Part shown: piece by piece, positions 27,696 through 36,653 of the stretch
How positions within the stretch are numbered: the first letter of the stretch is position 1
Layout: the number at the start of each line of letters is the position of its first letter
Assembly (NCBI GenBank): GCA_002747035.1
Contig: PDRZ01000017.1
Span: forward strand, 124,001 to 188,000
DNA from: Rhodobacterales bacterium
Lineage (GTDB): Bacteria > Pseudomonadota > Alphaproteobacteria > Rhodobacterales > Rhodobacteraceae
Reading direction: 5' to 3'
Length of the DNA stretch: 64,000 nt
Notes under the pieces: model-generated
The model's database searches: none
Told to the model about the DNA's origin: nothing
What the model saw: only the letters and a program-made list of their open reading frames with translations
Position numbers and translations under genes: made by a program

Positions 27696-28475
27696 TCAGG
27701 CGGGATCGGTGCGTTCGAATCCGTCGGGAAGAAAGCCACCCATCGCGCGGGTCAGCCGGATGGCGTGGCGGCGAAGTTCGGTTCGGATGTTGGTCTTGCG
27801 CGCGTCGTCCATGCGGGCGGTGGGGGCGGCCACGGCCATGGCGCCGATCACCTGTTGTCTGGCATCAAACAGGGGGGCGGCGTGGGAATGGACGTCTTTT
27901 TCAAACCCACCTATGGATTCCGAAAAGCCGCGCGCCCTGCTGTCTGCCATCCGGGTGCGGATGACATCCGGGTTGGTTTCGGTCTGCGGGGTGCGTTTTT
28001 CCAGCGGGCGCGACAGGATCCGGTCGCTGAACTCGGGCGACGAAAAGGCCAGCACGGCCAGACCCGAACTGGTGGCATGGAGCGACAGGGTTTCGGCGTC
28101 TTCCATGGTGACGCGCGTACCGTGTACCGGGGAATAGGCATAGGAAATGATCGTCAACTGATCGCCCGACAGAAGCGAAACATGGGTGGTCTCCTGGGTC
28201 GCCGCTGACAGATCCGCAAGCACATCATGGGCCAGATCGCGTGTGGGCACGGCCGCCTCCCGCAGGGCAGCGAGGCGTAAAAAGGCGGGGCCAAGGCGAT
28301 ATTCGCGACCGGTCCCGGCCTGTTCAACGAATCCTTCCGCCTGAAGTTCCGTCATCATCCGGTGTACCGTCGCCTTGTTCATCCCGGATAGCCGAGCCAG
28401 TTCGCTGAGCCCGATCAAAGGGTGTGCGCGGTTGAAATACCTGAGCAAAGACAAGGCTTTGGTAACGGTTCCCAT
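27696..28475 (-). CDS. IclR family transcriptional regulator
   Basis: Local regulator of 259 aa. The N-terminal winged helix-turn-helix is visible as LSELARLSGMNKATVHRMMTELQAEGFVE, and the C-terminal effector domain has GLAVLAFSSPEF and IGAMAVAAPTARM. The start MGTVTKALSLLRYF at 28475 is the only one that fits; the open frame beyond it is noise. It is divergent from tctC with a 168-bp gap that carries inverted repeats, and likely controls both directions. Confidence 0.9.
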   Translation of the reverse strand: MGTVTKALSLLRYFNRAHPLIGLSELARLSGMNKATVHRMMTELQAEGFVEQAGTGREYRLGPAFLRLAALREAAVPTRDLAHDVLADLSAATQETTHVSLLSGDQLTIISYAYSPVHGTRVTMEDAETLSLHATSSGLAVLAFSSPEFSDRILSRPLEKRTPQTETNPDVIRTRMADSRARGFSESIGGFEKDVHSHAAPLFDARQQVIGAMAVAAPTARMDDARKTNIRTELRRHAIRLTRAMGGFLPDGFERTDPA

Positions 28476-28549
28476 GGCGGTTTCAGGTCTCTTTCTCGCG
28501 GCTGTGCCCGATCGTGGAGGGGCTCGGTTTAGTTCACGTGTTAAAAGTG

Positions 28550-28576
28550 TTGACAGAGTTGAAGCCGGTCTGTCAA
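28550..28576. promoter_or_regulatory. Inverted repeat in the iclR-tctC promoter region
   Basis: TTGACAGA (28550-28557) and TCTGTCAA (28569-28576) form a perfect 8-bp inverted repeat with an 11-bp spacer. The left half contains TTGACA, a consensus -35 box reading toward tctC, so a bound regulator would block the promoter. A second near-palindrome (AACC AAT GGTT) lies just downstream. Binding by the adjacent IclR protein is inferred from position. Confidence 0.45.
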
Positions 28577-28643
28577 TCTGTTTTAGAACCAATGGTTTGA
28601 ATAATGAACCGACAGTCAGTTCGCAACAGGGAGAACAGAAATC

Positions 28644-29585
28644 ATGAAAGCAAATACGCTTTTGGGCGGCGCGCTCGCTTTGGCTATGGCCGCGTTTGGC
28701 GGAGCCGCTGTGGCAGAATACCCGGAAAAGCCGGTGAACTTCATCGTGCCGTGGCCTCCGGGTGATCTGGAGGATGTGCTGACCCGCATGATCGCCGAAG
28801 ACTTTCAGAAAGAATACGGCGTACCCGCGGCGGTGGTGAACAAGCCCGGCGGCGGCGGTGGCCCGTTCCCTGGTGCAATCGAAGTCGCGACCGCTCCGGC
28901 GGATGGCTATACCGTGGGCAGCTTCGTGATCGGTGTGCCGGTTGTGGGCCATGAGATCGGGATTGACGAATTGACTCCGGCGAAATTCGATCCCATCGGG
29001 ATTTTCCTGACCTATCCTTTTGTCATCGCAACCAAGGCCGATGCGCCCTATGCGTCGATGGACGAACTGGCCGCCTATGCCAGGGATCACGACGTGGCGC
29101 TGGGCCATTTCGGTGACCCGCTGACCCCAACGAAAGTGACCAAGGCGCTGGCCGTGAAAAAGGGGTTCGAATGGGGCAGCGACGCCGCGTTTGACGCGCT
29201 GGATTGCAACACGCTGGCCTCGGGCGATGCGGATGTGATCAACACCACGCTGCAACTGGTTCTGCCCTGTCTTGATGAGGTCAAGGTGCTGGTGTCGATC
29301 ACGGATGAGCGGATCGCGCTGGTTCCCGATGCCCCCACGGCGGGGGAGGTCGATCCCAGCCTGAATATCGCGCTGTGGAACGGGTTGTTCGTGACCAGGG
29401 ACACCCCGGCGGATGTACGTGAAAAAATCGCCGCCGTGGCCAGCAAAACCGTGATGAGCGACCGCGCCCAGCAGATCGCCAAGGACACCGGTGCGCTGGT
29501 CTATTGGCAGGGTGCCGATGAGTCGGCCGCCCGCGTGGCCAAGAACATCGAAACCATGGGTGTGATCGGCGGATTGCTGGAATAA
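28644..29585 (+). CDS. tctC: Tripartite tricarboxylate transporter substrate-binding protein
   Basis: Periplasmic binding protein (Bug/TctC family) of 313 aa. The signal peptide ends at AAVAEYPEKPVNFIVPWPPG, the usual mature start. VVNKPGGGGG and APADGYTVGSF are family blocks that line the ligand pocket. The ligand cannot be named from sequence. It is first in an operon with tctB and tctA, and a hairpin with a T-run separates it from tctB, which would raise its level relative to the membrane subunits. Confidence 0.93.
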   Translation: MKANTLLGGALALAMAAFGGAAVAEYPEKPVNFIVPWPPGDLEDVLTRMIAEDFQKEYGVPAAVVNKPGGGGGPFPGAIEVATAPADGYTVGSFVIGVPVVGHEIGIDELTPAKFDPIGIFLTYPFVIATKADAPYASMDELAAYARDHDVALGHFGDPLTPTKVTKALAVKKGFEWGSDAAFDALDCNTLASGDADVINTTLQLVLPCLDEVKVLVSITDERIALVPDAPTAGEVDPSLNIALWNGLFVTRDTPADVREKIAAVASKTVMSDRAQQIAKDTGALVYWQGADESAARVAKNIETMGVIGGLLE

Positions 29586-29598
29586 CCCCCGACACACG

Positions 29599-29631
29599 GG
29601 CCGGGCGGAAGATTTCGCCCGGCCTTTTTTT
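29599..29631 (+). terminator. Terminator/attenuator between tctC and tctB
   Basis: GGCCGGGCG (29599-29607) and CGCCCGGCC (29616-29624) form a perfect 9-bp G+C stem with an 8-nt loop, followed by seven T. It is 14 bp after the tctC stop and within the operon, so partial termination would favour the binding protein over the permease. Confidence 0.85.
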
Positions 29632-29658
29632 GCCCATCCAACTCTGGGAACGCGGATA

Positions 29659-30189
29659 ATGAGCACCCCCGAACAACGCCGGTTCAAAGGCCCCTTGCGC
29701 GGACATCTGTTGTTTGCGCTGGTTTTCATCGTGGCCTCGCTGTTCCTGCTTTCGCAACTCGGTGCGGAAACCAAGTGGGTAAAGAAGACCAGGTTTTTCG
29801 CCCAGCCGAGGTTTTGGCCCACTGTGGCCGTGGGGGGCATGGTGCTGTTTGCCGGGCTGCATCTGTGGCGCCTGCCGGTGCGCAGGTTCAACCGCAATGA
29901 TCTGGTGGAATGGCGCCGGTGGTTCTTTGCCATCGAATATGTGCTGTGGTTCCTGGGCTATGTGATCATCGTGCCCATTCTGGGGTATCTTCCCACCACG
30001 GTGGTGTTCGTGCCCTTGCTGTTGTGGCGCATCGGCTATCGCGATCGCGTCCTGTTATGGGCCGGTGGCATGTTCGCCGTGGCTGTGGTGGTGGTCTTCA
30101 AGTCGTTCTTGCAGGTGAAAATCCCCGGCGGCGCGGTTTACGAATACCTTCCCGGCGCGTTGCGCAGTTTCTTCATCCTGAATTTCTAA
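29659..30189 (+). CDS. tctB: TctB family small membrane subunit
   Basis: A 176-aa protein with four hydrophobic segments (about residues 15-35, 53-72, 90-115 and 125-150), as expected for the small subunit of a tripartite tricarboxylate transporter. Sequence conservation in this family is low, so the call rests on topology, size and position between tctC and tctA. The tctA start is 12 bp downstream. Confidence 0.85.
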   Translation: MSTPEQRRFKGPLRGHLLFALVFIVASLFLLSQLGAETKWVKKTRFFAQPRFWPTVAVGGMVLFAGLHLWRLPVRRFNRNDLVEWRRWFFAIEYVLWFLGYVIIVPILGYLPTTVVFVPLLLWRIGYRDRVLLWAGGMFAVAVVVVFKSFLQVKIPGGAVYEYLPGALRSFFILNF

Positions 30190-30201
30190 AGGGTTATTAT
30201 C

Positions 30202-31848
30202 ATGGAGCTTCTTGCGGAATCGATCCAGATCCTGGCCCGATGGGACGTAATCCTTGCCCTGCTTGTGGGGTCGATGGGCGGTGTTCTGATCGGGGCGATT
30301 CCCGGTGTGGGGCCAGCGGTGGCGATTGCCATTCTGTTGCCTGCCACCTTTTCCATGGACCCGATTGTTGGCCTGACCGTATTGTTGGGGATCTACGGCA
30401 GTTCCATGTATGGCGGCGCGATCCCGGCCATTCTGATCAACACGCCGGGCACCGCGGTCAACGCGCTGACCACCTATGACGGCTACCCGATGACCGCGCG
30501 GGGCGAGGCGCGGCGGGCTCTGTCGCTGGCCTATTCCGCGTCGTTCTTTGGCGGGATTTTCAGCGTGATCTGTTTGATCCTGTTTGCGCCCGTGTTGGCG
30601 CGGATTGCGCCGATGTTTGGCAGTCGCGAAATTTTTCTGGCCGCTTTGTTGGGGCTGATCCTGGTCGTGATCGCCCACAGGGGCCATGCGTTGATTGCCG
30701 GGGCGCTGGCCTGTTTCGGGATTTTTCTCAACACCGTGGGGCTGGAGCCGGTCAAGTATTCCAAACGCTATACATTCGATCAAAGCTGGCTTTCGGGGGG
30801 CGTGGACCTGATTGTTGTCGTGCTTGGCCTTTTCGCGATTTCCCAGGCGATTTTCCTGTTGCAGGGCGAGGATGAAAAGGTGCGGCTGACCCGTCTGCGC
30901 GGCGGGTTGTTTCAGGGCCTGCGCGAACTGTCGCGGCATCCGCGTATTGCGGGCGTGTCGGCCAGTCTGGGCGTGGTCATGGGGATGATCCCCGGCGTGG
31001 GTGAATTCACCGCACAGTTCCTGAGCTATACCTATGCGCAACGCTCGTCCAGACGGCCTCAGGATTTTGGCCACGGATCGTCCGAAGGGTTGATCGCCGC
31101 CGAAACCGCCAATAACGCGGTGCCCGCCGCCGCCATGGTGCCCCTTCTGGCGCTGGGCATTCCGGGCGAGGCGCTGACGGCGATGATGCTGTCGGTGTTT
31201 TACGTGCATAACGTGGTGCCGGGGCCGCAGTTGTTTCAGAATGACATGCCCTTTGTTGTGGCACTTTACCTTGCGTTGCTGATCCTGAACATTCTGGTGC
31301 TGATTTTCCTGCTTACCGCGACCAACCAGTTGATCAAGGTGGTGAAAATCCCCAACCGGTTCCTTGGGGTGGCGATCCTGACCCTGTCCTTTGTCGGTGT
31401 CTATTCGCTGCGCAATTCCTTCACCGATTGCCTGATTGTCGCCTGTTTCGGGGTGTTCGGGTTTGTTTTGAAACGTCTTAACCTGCCTGCTGTGCCCATC
31501 GTGTTGGGTATGGTTCTGGGCGGGATCATGGAGGTCAAGCTGCGCGCCGGTATGGCGCGGGTAAAAAGCCCCATGGATTTCTTCATGGACGGGCGTGGTG
31601 ACACTGCCACCATCCGTCCGATTGCGGTGATCCTTTGCCTGATGATCATCGCGGTTCTTTTCATCCATGTCCGTCACGTGTTGGCGGAACGACGCGCCAT
31701 CAAGGAAGAAAAATGGTCAGCCAAGCACAGATCGACGAACTTCGCACAGAAACTGTTCCGCCGCAGAAGCTATTTATTGACGGAACGTGGCAAGACGGTA
31801 CGGGGGAAACGCTCAGCGCACACTCCCCGATCGACGGACAGGTACTGA
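30202..31848 (+). CDS. tctA: TctA family large permease subunit with an extended C-terminus
   Basis: Large membrane subunit of the tripartite transporter. GVLIGAIPGVGPAVAIAILLP and YGGAIPAILINTPGTAVNA are the N-terminal TctA motifs, repeated in the second half as GMIPGVGEFTAQF and LALGIPGEALTAMM. The family ends near 500 residues, but this frame runs to 548 aa, with the last 44 residues read out of frame through the start of the aldehyde dehydrogenase gene. That tail is very basic (RRRSYLLTERGK) and unrelated to TctA. Confidence 0.9.
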   Translation: MELLAESIQILARWDVILALLVGSMGGVLIGAIPGVGPAVAIAILLPATFSMDPIVGLTVLLGIYGSSMYGGAIPAILINTPGTAVNALTTYDGYPMTARGEARRALSLAYSASFFGGIFSVICLILFAPVLARIAPMFGSREIFLAALLGLILVVIAHRGHALIAGALACFGIFLNTVGLEPVKYSKRYTFDQSWLSGGVDLIVVVLGLFAISQAIFLLQGEDEKVRLTRLRGGLFQGLRELSRHPRIAGVSASLGVVMGMIPGVGEFTAQFLSYTYAQRSSRRPQDFGHGSSEGLIAAETANNAVPAAAMVPLLALGIPGEALTAMMLSVFYVHNVVPGPQLFQNDMPFVVALYLALLILNILVLIFLLTATNQLIKVVKIPNRFLGVAILTLSFVGVYSLRNSFTDCLIVACFGVFGFVLKRLNLPAVPIVLGMVLGGIMEVKLRAGMARVKSPMDFFMDGRGDTATIRPIAVILCLMIIAVLFIHVRHVLAERRAIKEEKWSAKHRSTNFAQKLFRRRSYLLTERGKTVRGKRSAHTPRSTDRY

Positions 31849-33197
31849 CCACGCTTGAACGCGCCAGCCCGGCGGATGTGGATCGGGCGGTGGCGGCGGC
31901 GCGTACCGCGTTCGAGGATGGGCGGTGGTCGGGCATGACCCCGGTCGCGCGCAAGAAGGTGCTGCACAGGATTGCGGATCTGATTGAAAAATACGCGGTT
32001 GAGCTGACCGTGTTGGGCGTGCGCGACAATGGCACGGAATTCAATATGGCGCTCAAGGCCGAGGCCGGATCGGCGGCGGGCACCTTCCGCTATTACGCCG
32101 AGGCGGTGGACAAGATTTACGGCGAAGTGGCCCCCACCGCACCGGATGTTCTGGGCTTGGTTCATCACGTCCCGGTGGGGGTGGTCGGTGCGATCGTGCC
32201 ATGGAATTTCCCGCTGATGATCGGGGCGTGGAAACTGGCACCGGCCCTCGCCACCGGCAATTCGGTGGTGTTGAAACCGGCGGAGACGGCATCTTTGTCC
32301 TTGCTCAGACTCGCGGAAATCTGTTCCGAATCCGGGTTGCCTGACGGGGTGTTCAACGTAGTGACCGGGCAGGGGTCGGTTGCGGGCGAGGCATTGGCGC
32401 TGTCCATGGATGTGGATGTTCTGGTCTTCACCGGTTCGGGCGGCGTGGGGCGGCGTTTGTTGGAATACTCGGCGCGCTCGAACCTGAAGAGAGTCTACCT
32501 TGAGCTTGGCGGCAAGTCGCCCAACGTGGTGTTTGCCGATACGCCTGATCTGCTCAAGGCCGCCGCCGTGTCGGCCAACGGTATTTTCCGCAATTCGGGA
32601 CAGGTCTGTGTGGCCGCAAGCCGTTTGTTGGTGGAACGCGCGATCCATGATGACTTTGTCGCCGCCCTGTCCGAACAGGCGCAAAGGCTGACCGTGGGCG
32701 ACCCGCTGGATTTGAACAGCCAGATCGGCGCGGTGAACTCGATCCCGCAGCTTGAGGGCAACCTTGGCTTTGTCACCGACGCCACGGCGCAGGGCGCGGA
32801 TATCGCGCTGGGCGGGGGGCGTATTCTGGAGGAAACGGGCGGCTATTACATGGAGCCGACCGTGCTGACCGGGGTGAAATCCGACCACCGGGTGTTCCGC
32901 GAAGAGGTGTTTGGCCCCGTGCTGGCCGTTACCGCCTTTGACACCGAGGAAGAGGCGATTGCGCTGGCCAATGCCACCGATTACGGTCTCGCTGCCGGGG
33001 TGTGGACGGGCAACCTGTCTCGCGCCCACAAGATGGTACAGGGCATCCGGGCCGGGATCGTGCATGTGAACACCTATGGCGGATCGGACAACACCGTGCC
33101 GCTGGGGGGGGTGAAACAATCGGGCAATGGACATGACAAATCGCTCCATGCCATTGATAAGTACCTCGATTTGAAAACCGCATGGATTCAGCTATGA
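31713..33197 (+). CDS. Aldehyde dehydrogenase
   Basis: NAD(P)-dependent dehydrogenase of 494 aa. PWNFPLMIGAWKLAPALATGN is the cofactor-binding stretch, LELGGKSPN holds the general-base Glu and NSGQVCVAASRLL the catalytic Cys. AAGGAAG precedes the ATG at 31713. The first 136 bases lie inside the extended tctA frame. It resembles aminoaldehyde and semialdehyde dehydrogenases. The next gene starts at its stop (ATGA), so it is likely to oxidise the product of the phospholyase-like enzyme. Confidence 0.93.
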   Translation: MVSQAQIDELRTETVPPQKLFIDGTWQDGTGETLSAHSPIDGQVLTTLERASPADVDRAVAAARTAFEDGRWSGMTPVARKKVLHRIADLIEKYAVELTVLGVRDNGTEFNMALKAEAGSAAGTFRYYAEAVDKIYGEVAPTAPDVLGLVHHVPVGVVGAIVPWNFPLMIGAWKLAPALATGNSVVLKPAETASLSLLRLAEICSESGLPDGVFNVVTGQGSVAGEALALSMDVDVLVFTGSGGVGRRLLEYSARSNLKRVYLELGGKSPNVVFADTPDLLKAAAVSANGIFRNSGQVCVAASRLLVERAIHDDFVAALSEQAQRLTVGDPLDLNSQIGAVNSIPQLEGNLGFVTDATAQGADIALGGGRILEETGGYYMEPTVLTGVKSDHRVFREEVFGPVLAVTAFDTEEEAIALANATDYGLAAGVWTGNLSRAHKMVQGIRAGIVHVNTYGGSDNTVPLGGVKQSGNGHDKSLHAIDKYLDLKTAWIQL

Positions 33198-34456
33198 GCG
33201 ACTCCCTTCTTGACCGCCGCGAGCGCCTTCTGGGGCCGCAGTTAACCACGTTTTACGAGGACCCCGTGCATCTGGTGCGTGGGGCGGGGACAAAACTGTG
33301 GGATGTGGAGGGGCGCGAGTACCTCGATTGTTACAACAACGTGCCGCATGTGGGTCACTGCCACCCCAGGGTGGTCGAGGCGATAGCGACCCAGGCGGCG
33401 ACGCTCAACACCCACACCCGGTATCTGCATGACGGGATTGTCGATTATGCCGAGGATCTGACCAGCACCTTCGCCGACCCGCTGAACGCGATGATGTTCA
33501 CATGTACCGGGTCGGAAGCGAATGATATCGCGCTGCGCATGGCGCGGGCGGTGACCGGGCAAAAGGGGGTGATTGCCACCGATCACACCTATCACGGCAA
33601 TACCATGGCGGTGTCGCAACTGTCCTGTACCAACCCGCCGCCGGATCGGTGGGACAACGTGGCCTTCGTGCCCGCGCCGGACAGCTATCGGCCGGTAAGC
33701 GCCGAAGAGTTTACCGCCAGTGTCGAACGCGCCATTGCCGAACTGGCCGATCGGGGGCATGGGCTTTCTGCGCTGATCATCTGTCCCTATTTCGCCAATG
33801 AAGGCTTCCCGGACCTGCCGTCCGGCTGGCTGGATGGTGCGATCGCCGCTGTGCGCGCCGCCGGGGGGGTGATCATCGCGGACGAGGTCCAGCCCGGGTT
33901 TGGTCGCCTTGGCAGCCATTTCTGGGGCCATGAAAAAGCAGGGTTTCTGCCCGATATCGTGACGATGGGCAAACCCATGGGCAACGGCCACCCGGTGGCG
34001 GGGGTTGTGACCAGCCGCGCCACCATGGAAGCGTTTCGCGATACGTTCCGATATTTCAACACCTTTGGCGGCAACCCGGTCAGCATGGCCGCCGCACAGG
34101 CGACATTGAACGTGATCCGTGACGAAGGGTTGATGGAAAACGCCCGTGTGGTGGGCGAATATGCCCGCGCTGGCCTGCGCGATCTGGCCACGCGCCACGA
34201 CTGTATCGGTGATGTGCGCGGGTCGGGGCTGTTCTTTGGGGCCGAGCTGGTTCTGGACCGTGATGCCAAAACCCCCGCGACGGCGTTCACAAAAGCGGTG
34301 GCCAACGCGGTGCGTCACAAGGGGGTTTTGATGAATTTCCTCGGTGTGCATTACAACGTGTTGAAAATGCGCCCGCCTATGGTGTTTTCACAAGCAGATG
34401 CCGACCGGATGCTGGACGCCGTGGATCAGGCCTTGGGCGAGGTGCCTTTGGCATGA
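33194..34456 (+). CDS. Class III PLP enzyme, amino-alcohol phosphate phospholyase type
   Basis: A 420-aa fold-type I enzyme usually annotated as aminotransferase. FYEDPVHLVRGAGTKLWD, CYNNVPHVGHCHPRVVEA and LNTHTRYLHDGIVDYAE closely resemble the ETNPPL/PHYKPL group, which eliminates phosphate and ammonia from O-phosphoethanolamine or 5-phosphohydroxylysine. The PLP Asp is in IIADEVQPGFGRLG and the Lys in VTMGKPMGNGHPVAG. The APH-type kinase gene follows with an ATGA overlap, which supports a kinase-phospholyase pair rather than a transaminase. Confidence 0.8.
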   Translation: MSDSLLDRRERLLGPQLTTFYEDPVHLVRGAGTKLWDVEGREYLDCYNNVPHVGHCHPRVVEAIATQAATLNTHTRYLHDGIVDYAEDLTSTFADPLNAMMFTCTGSEANDIALRMARAVTGQKGVIATDHTYHGNTMAVSQLSCTNPPPDRWDNVAFVPAPDSYRPVSAEEFTASVERAIAELADRGHGLSALIICPYFANEGFPDLPSGWLDGAIAAVRAAGGVIIADEVQPGFGRLGSHFWGHEKAGFLPDIVTMGKPMGNGHPVAGVVTSRATMEAFRDTFRYFNTFGGNPVSMAAAQATLNVIRDEGLMENARVVGEYARAGLRDLATRHDCIGDVRGSGLFFGAELVLDRDAKTPATAFTKAVANAVRHKGVLMNFLGVHYNVLKMRPPMVFSQADADRMLDAVDQALGEVPLA

Positions 34457-35400
34457 GCGAATCGATTGCCCGCAAGGCGGTTCAGTTCTGGGGGCTGGGG
34501 GGGCGACCGCTGGAGTTGGTGGCCCGGCGGGAAAACACGGTCTATCGCGTCACCGACGGGCCGGACAGCTATGCCCTGCGCCTGCATCGCATGGGGTATC
34601 GGACCCGGGCCGAGCTGACCTCCGAGCTGGAATGGATGGGTGTGCTGGCGCGCGGAGGGTTGAGTGTGCCAGCGCCATTGAAAACCACTTCCCACGCGTT
34701 GAGCGTCGAGGTGGAGGGCGTTCTGGTTGACCTTCTGTGCTGGGCCTCCGGGGCCCCGTTGGGCAAGGCGGGGCAGTTGCAAGGCATTGAAAACAGGTTG
34801 GAATTTTGCCGTATGCTGGGGGCGCAGATGGCGGTCCTGCATCGGTTGAGCGATGAATGGAAGCGCCCCGGGAGTTTCACCCGCCCTTCCTGGGACCGGG
34901 CCGGATTGCTGGGCGAGCACCCGCTTTGGGGGCGGTTCTGGGATCACCCGCACCTGTCGGCAGAGGACAGGGCGCTGTTGATCACGGTCCGAGAGCGCGC
35001 GGATGCCGCGCTGGCAAGGGTCGAGACACAGTTGGATTACGGGCTGATCCATGCCGACCTTCTCTCTGAAAACATGCTTTGGGATGGCACCCGGCTGACC
35101 TTTATCGACTTTGACGACGGCGGGTTTGGATTTCGGGATTTCGAATTGGCCACGTTCCTGATGCGCTATCTTGATGCGCCGGATTATCCCGAATTGCAGG
35201 CCGCGTTGCTGGATGGATACCGGGTGCGCCGCCGGGTGGACCCGGACAACCTGCGCCTGTTCATCCTGCTGCGCGCCCTGACCTATCCGGGGTGGATCAT
35301 CGACCGGCTCGGCGAACCGGGGGCGGGCGTGCGGTCGGAACGGGCACTCGATACCGCGCTGAAACTGGCGCGCGATTATATGGACAAGGAAGAGAGATAA
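34453..35400 (+). CDS. APH-family kinase (amino-alcohol or homoserine kinase type)
   Basis: A 315-aa phosphotransferase. The catalytic loop LIHADLLSENMLWDG (His-x-Asp with the metal-binding Asn) and the metal Asp in FIDFDDGGFGFRDFELA are intact, and ENTVYRV near the N-terminus fits the nucleotide loop. Relatives include homoserine, choline, ethanolamine and hydroxylysine kinases. Coupling to the phospholyase-like gene upstream (four-base overlap) suggests that it makes the O-phospho amino alcohol used by that enzyme. The exact substrate is unknown. Confidence 0.82.
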   Translation: MSESIARKAVQFWGLGGRPLELVARRENTVYRVTDGPDSYALRLHRMGYRTRAELTSELEWMGVLARGGLSVPAPLKTTSHALSVEVEGVLVDLLCWASGAPLGKAGQLQGIENRLEFCRMLGAQMAVLHRLSDEWKRPGSFTRPSWDRAGLLGEHPLWGRFWDHPHLSAEDRALLITVRERADAALARVETQLDYGLIHADLLSENMLWDGTRLTFIDFDDGGFGFRDFELATFLMRYLDAPDYPELQAALLDGYRVRRRVDPDNLRLFILLRALTYPGWIIDRLGEPGAGVRSERALDTALKLARDYMDKEER

Positions 35401-36632
35401 TGACCGACAAAACGATTCTGGTCGTGGGCACCTATGACACCAAGGACGACGAACTGGGATACCTGTCCGATTGCATCACCGGGCAGGGCGGCAATGTTTT
35501 GTCCATGGATATCAGCGTCTTGGGCGATCCGTCCGCCCCGTGCGACTATTCCAAACATGACGTCGCCCAAGAGGGCGGGTCGTCCATCAGGGCTGCCATC
35601 GACAGCGGTGACGAAAACAGGGCCATGCAGATCATGGCCGCCGGGGCCTCGGCGCTTGCCCTGCGGCTGTATCGTGAGGGCCGGATTGACGGGGTGATCG
35701 TGCTGGGCGGGACCATGGGCACCGATGTGGCGCTGGATGTCTGTGCCGCGCTGCCCCTGGGGGTGCCGAAATACGTCGTCTCGACCGTATCTTTTTCCGC
35801 CCTGTTGCCGCCCGAGCGTCTGGCACCGGATATCCAGATGATCCTGTGGGCCGGGGGGCTTTATGGGTTGAACTCGGTTTGTAAATCCTCGCTCAGCCAG
35901 GCGGCGGGCGCGGTATTGGGCGCGGCGCGGGCCGTGGAAAAATCCAAAGGGGACAAACCGTTGATTGGCATGACCTCTTTTGGAAAAACCGTTTTACGCT
36001 ACATGGTGACGTTGAAACCGGCGTTAGAGGCGCGCGGCTTCGAAGTGGCCGTGTTCCATGCCACCGGCATGGGCGGGCGCGCATTCGAAGGGTTGGCGGC
36101 CGAAGGCGCGTTTGCCTGCGTGCTTGATTTCGCGACACAGGAATTGGGCAACCACATCATGGGATCGGGATTGACGGCGGGTGCGGACCGGTTGACCAAT
36201 GCGGGCCGGGCCGGGGTGCCGCAACTGGTGGCACCGGGCTGTTATGACCTTGTCGATCTTGTCGGATGGCACCCCCTGCCGCCGCGTTTTGCCGATAAAC
36301 CGGCCCATGCCCATAACCGTCTGCTCACTTCGGTTGTTCTGGATGCCGAAGAGCGGCGCGAGGTCGCGCAGGCCCATGGCAGACAACTGGCCACCGCCAC
36401 CGCACCGGTGGAATTTATCCTGCCGTTACAAGGGTGCAACGAATGGGACCGCGAGGGGGCCGATTTGCATGATGCCGAAGGGCTGGCCGCGTTCTGTGAT
36501 GAAATGCGCAGGGTGTGCCCGGACAATGTGACACTCACCGAACTGGAGTGCCATATCAACGATACCGCGTTTTGTGATCACGTTTTGGCCAGGTTTGACC
36601 AATGGGTGGCCGAAGGTATCGTCAAGCGCTGA
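35400..36632 (+). CDS. Tm-1-like ATP-binding domain protein (UPF0261)
   Basis: A 410-aa soluble protein of a family without an established bacterial function. ILVVGTYDTKDDELGYL at the start, VLGGTMGTDVALDVCAALP and MTSFGKTVLRYMVTL in the centre, and FHATGMGGRAFEGLA are family blocks; the N-terminal part corresponds to the ATP-binding half of tomato Tm-1. The ATG shares one base with the kinase TAA (TAATG). It ends the catabolic operon; recO starts 21 bp later. Confidence 0.85.
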   Translation: MTDKTILVVGTYDTKDDELGYLSDCITGQGGNVLSMDISVLGDPSAPCDYSKHDVAQEGGSSIRAAIDSGDENRAMQIMAAGASALALRLYREGRIDGVIVLGGTMGTDVALDVCAALPLGVPKYVVSTVSFSALLPPERLAPDIQMILWAGGLYGLNSVCKSSLSQAAGAVLGAARAVEKSKGDKPLIGMTSFGKTVLRYMVTLKPALEARGFEVAVFHATGMGGRAFEGLAAEGAFACVLDFATQELGNHIMGSGLTAGADRLTNAGRAGVPQLVAPGCYDLVDLVGWHPLPPRFADKPAHAHNRLLTSVVLDAEERREVAQAHGRQLATATAPVEFILPLQGCNEWDREGADLHDAEGLAAFCDEMRRVCPDNVTLTELECHINDTAFCDHVLARFDQWVAEGIVKR

Positions 36633-36653
36633 CACTTGGCCTATGGTCGCGCC

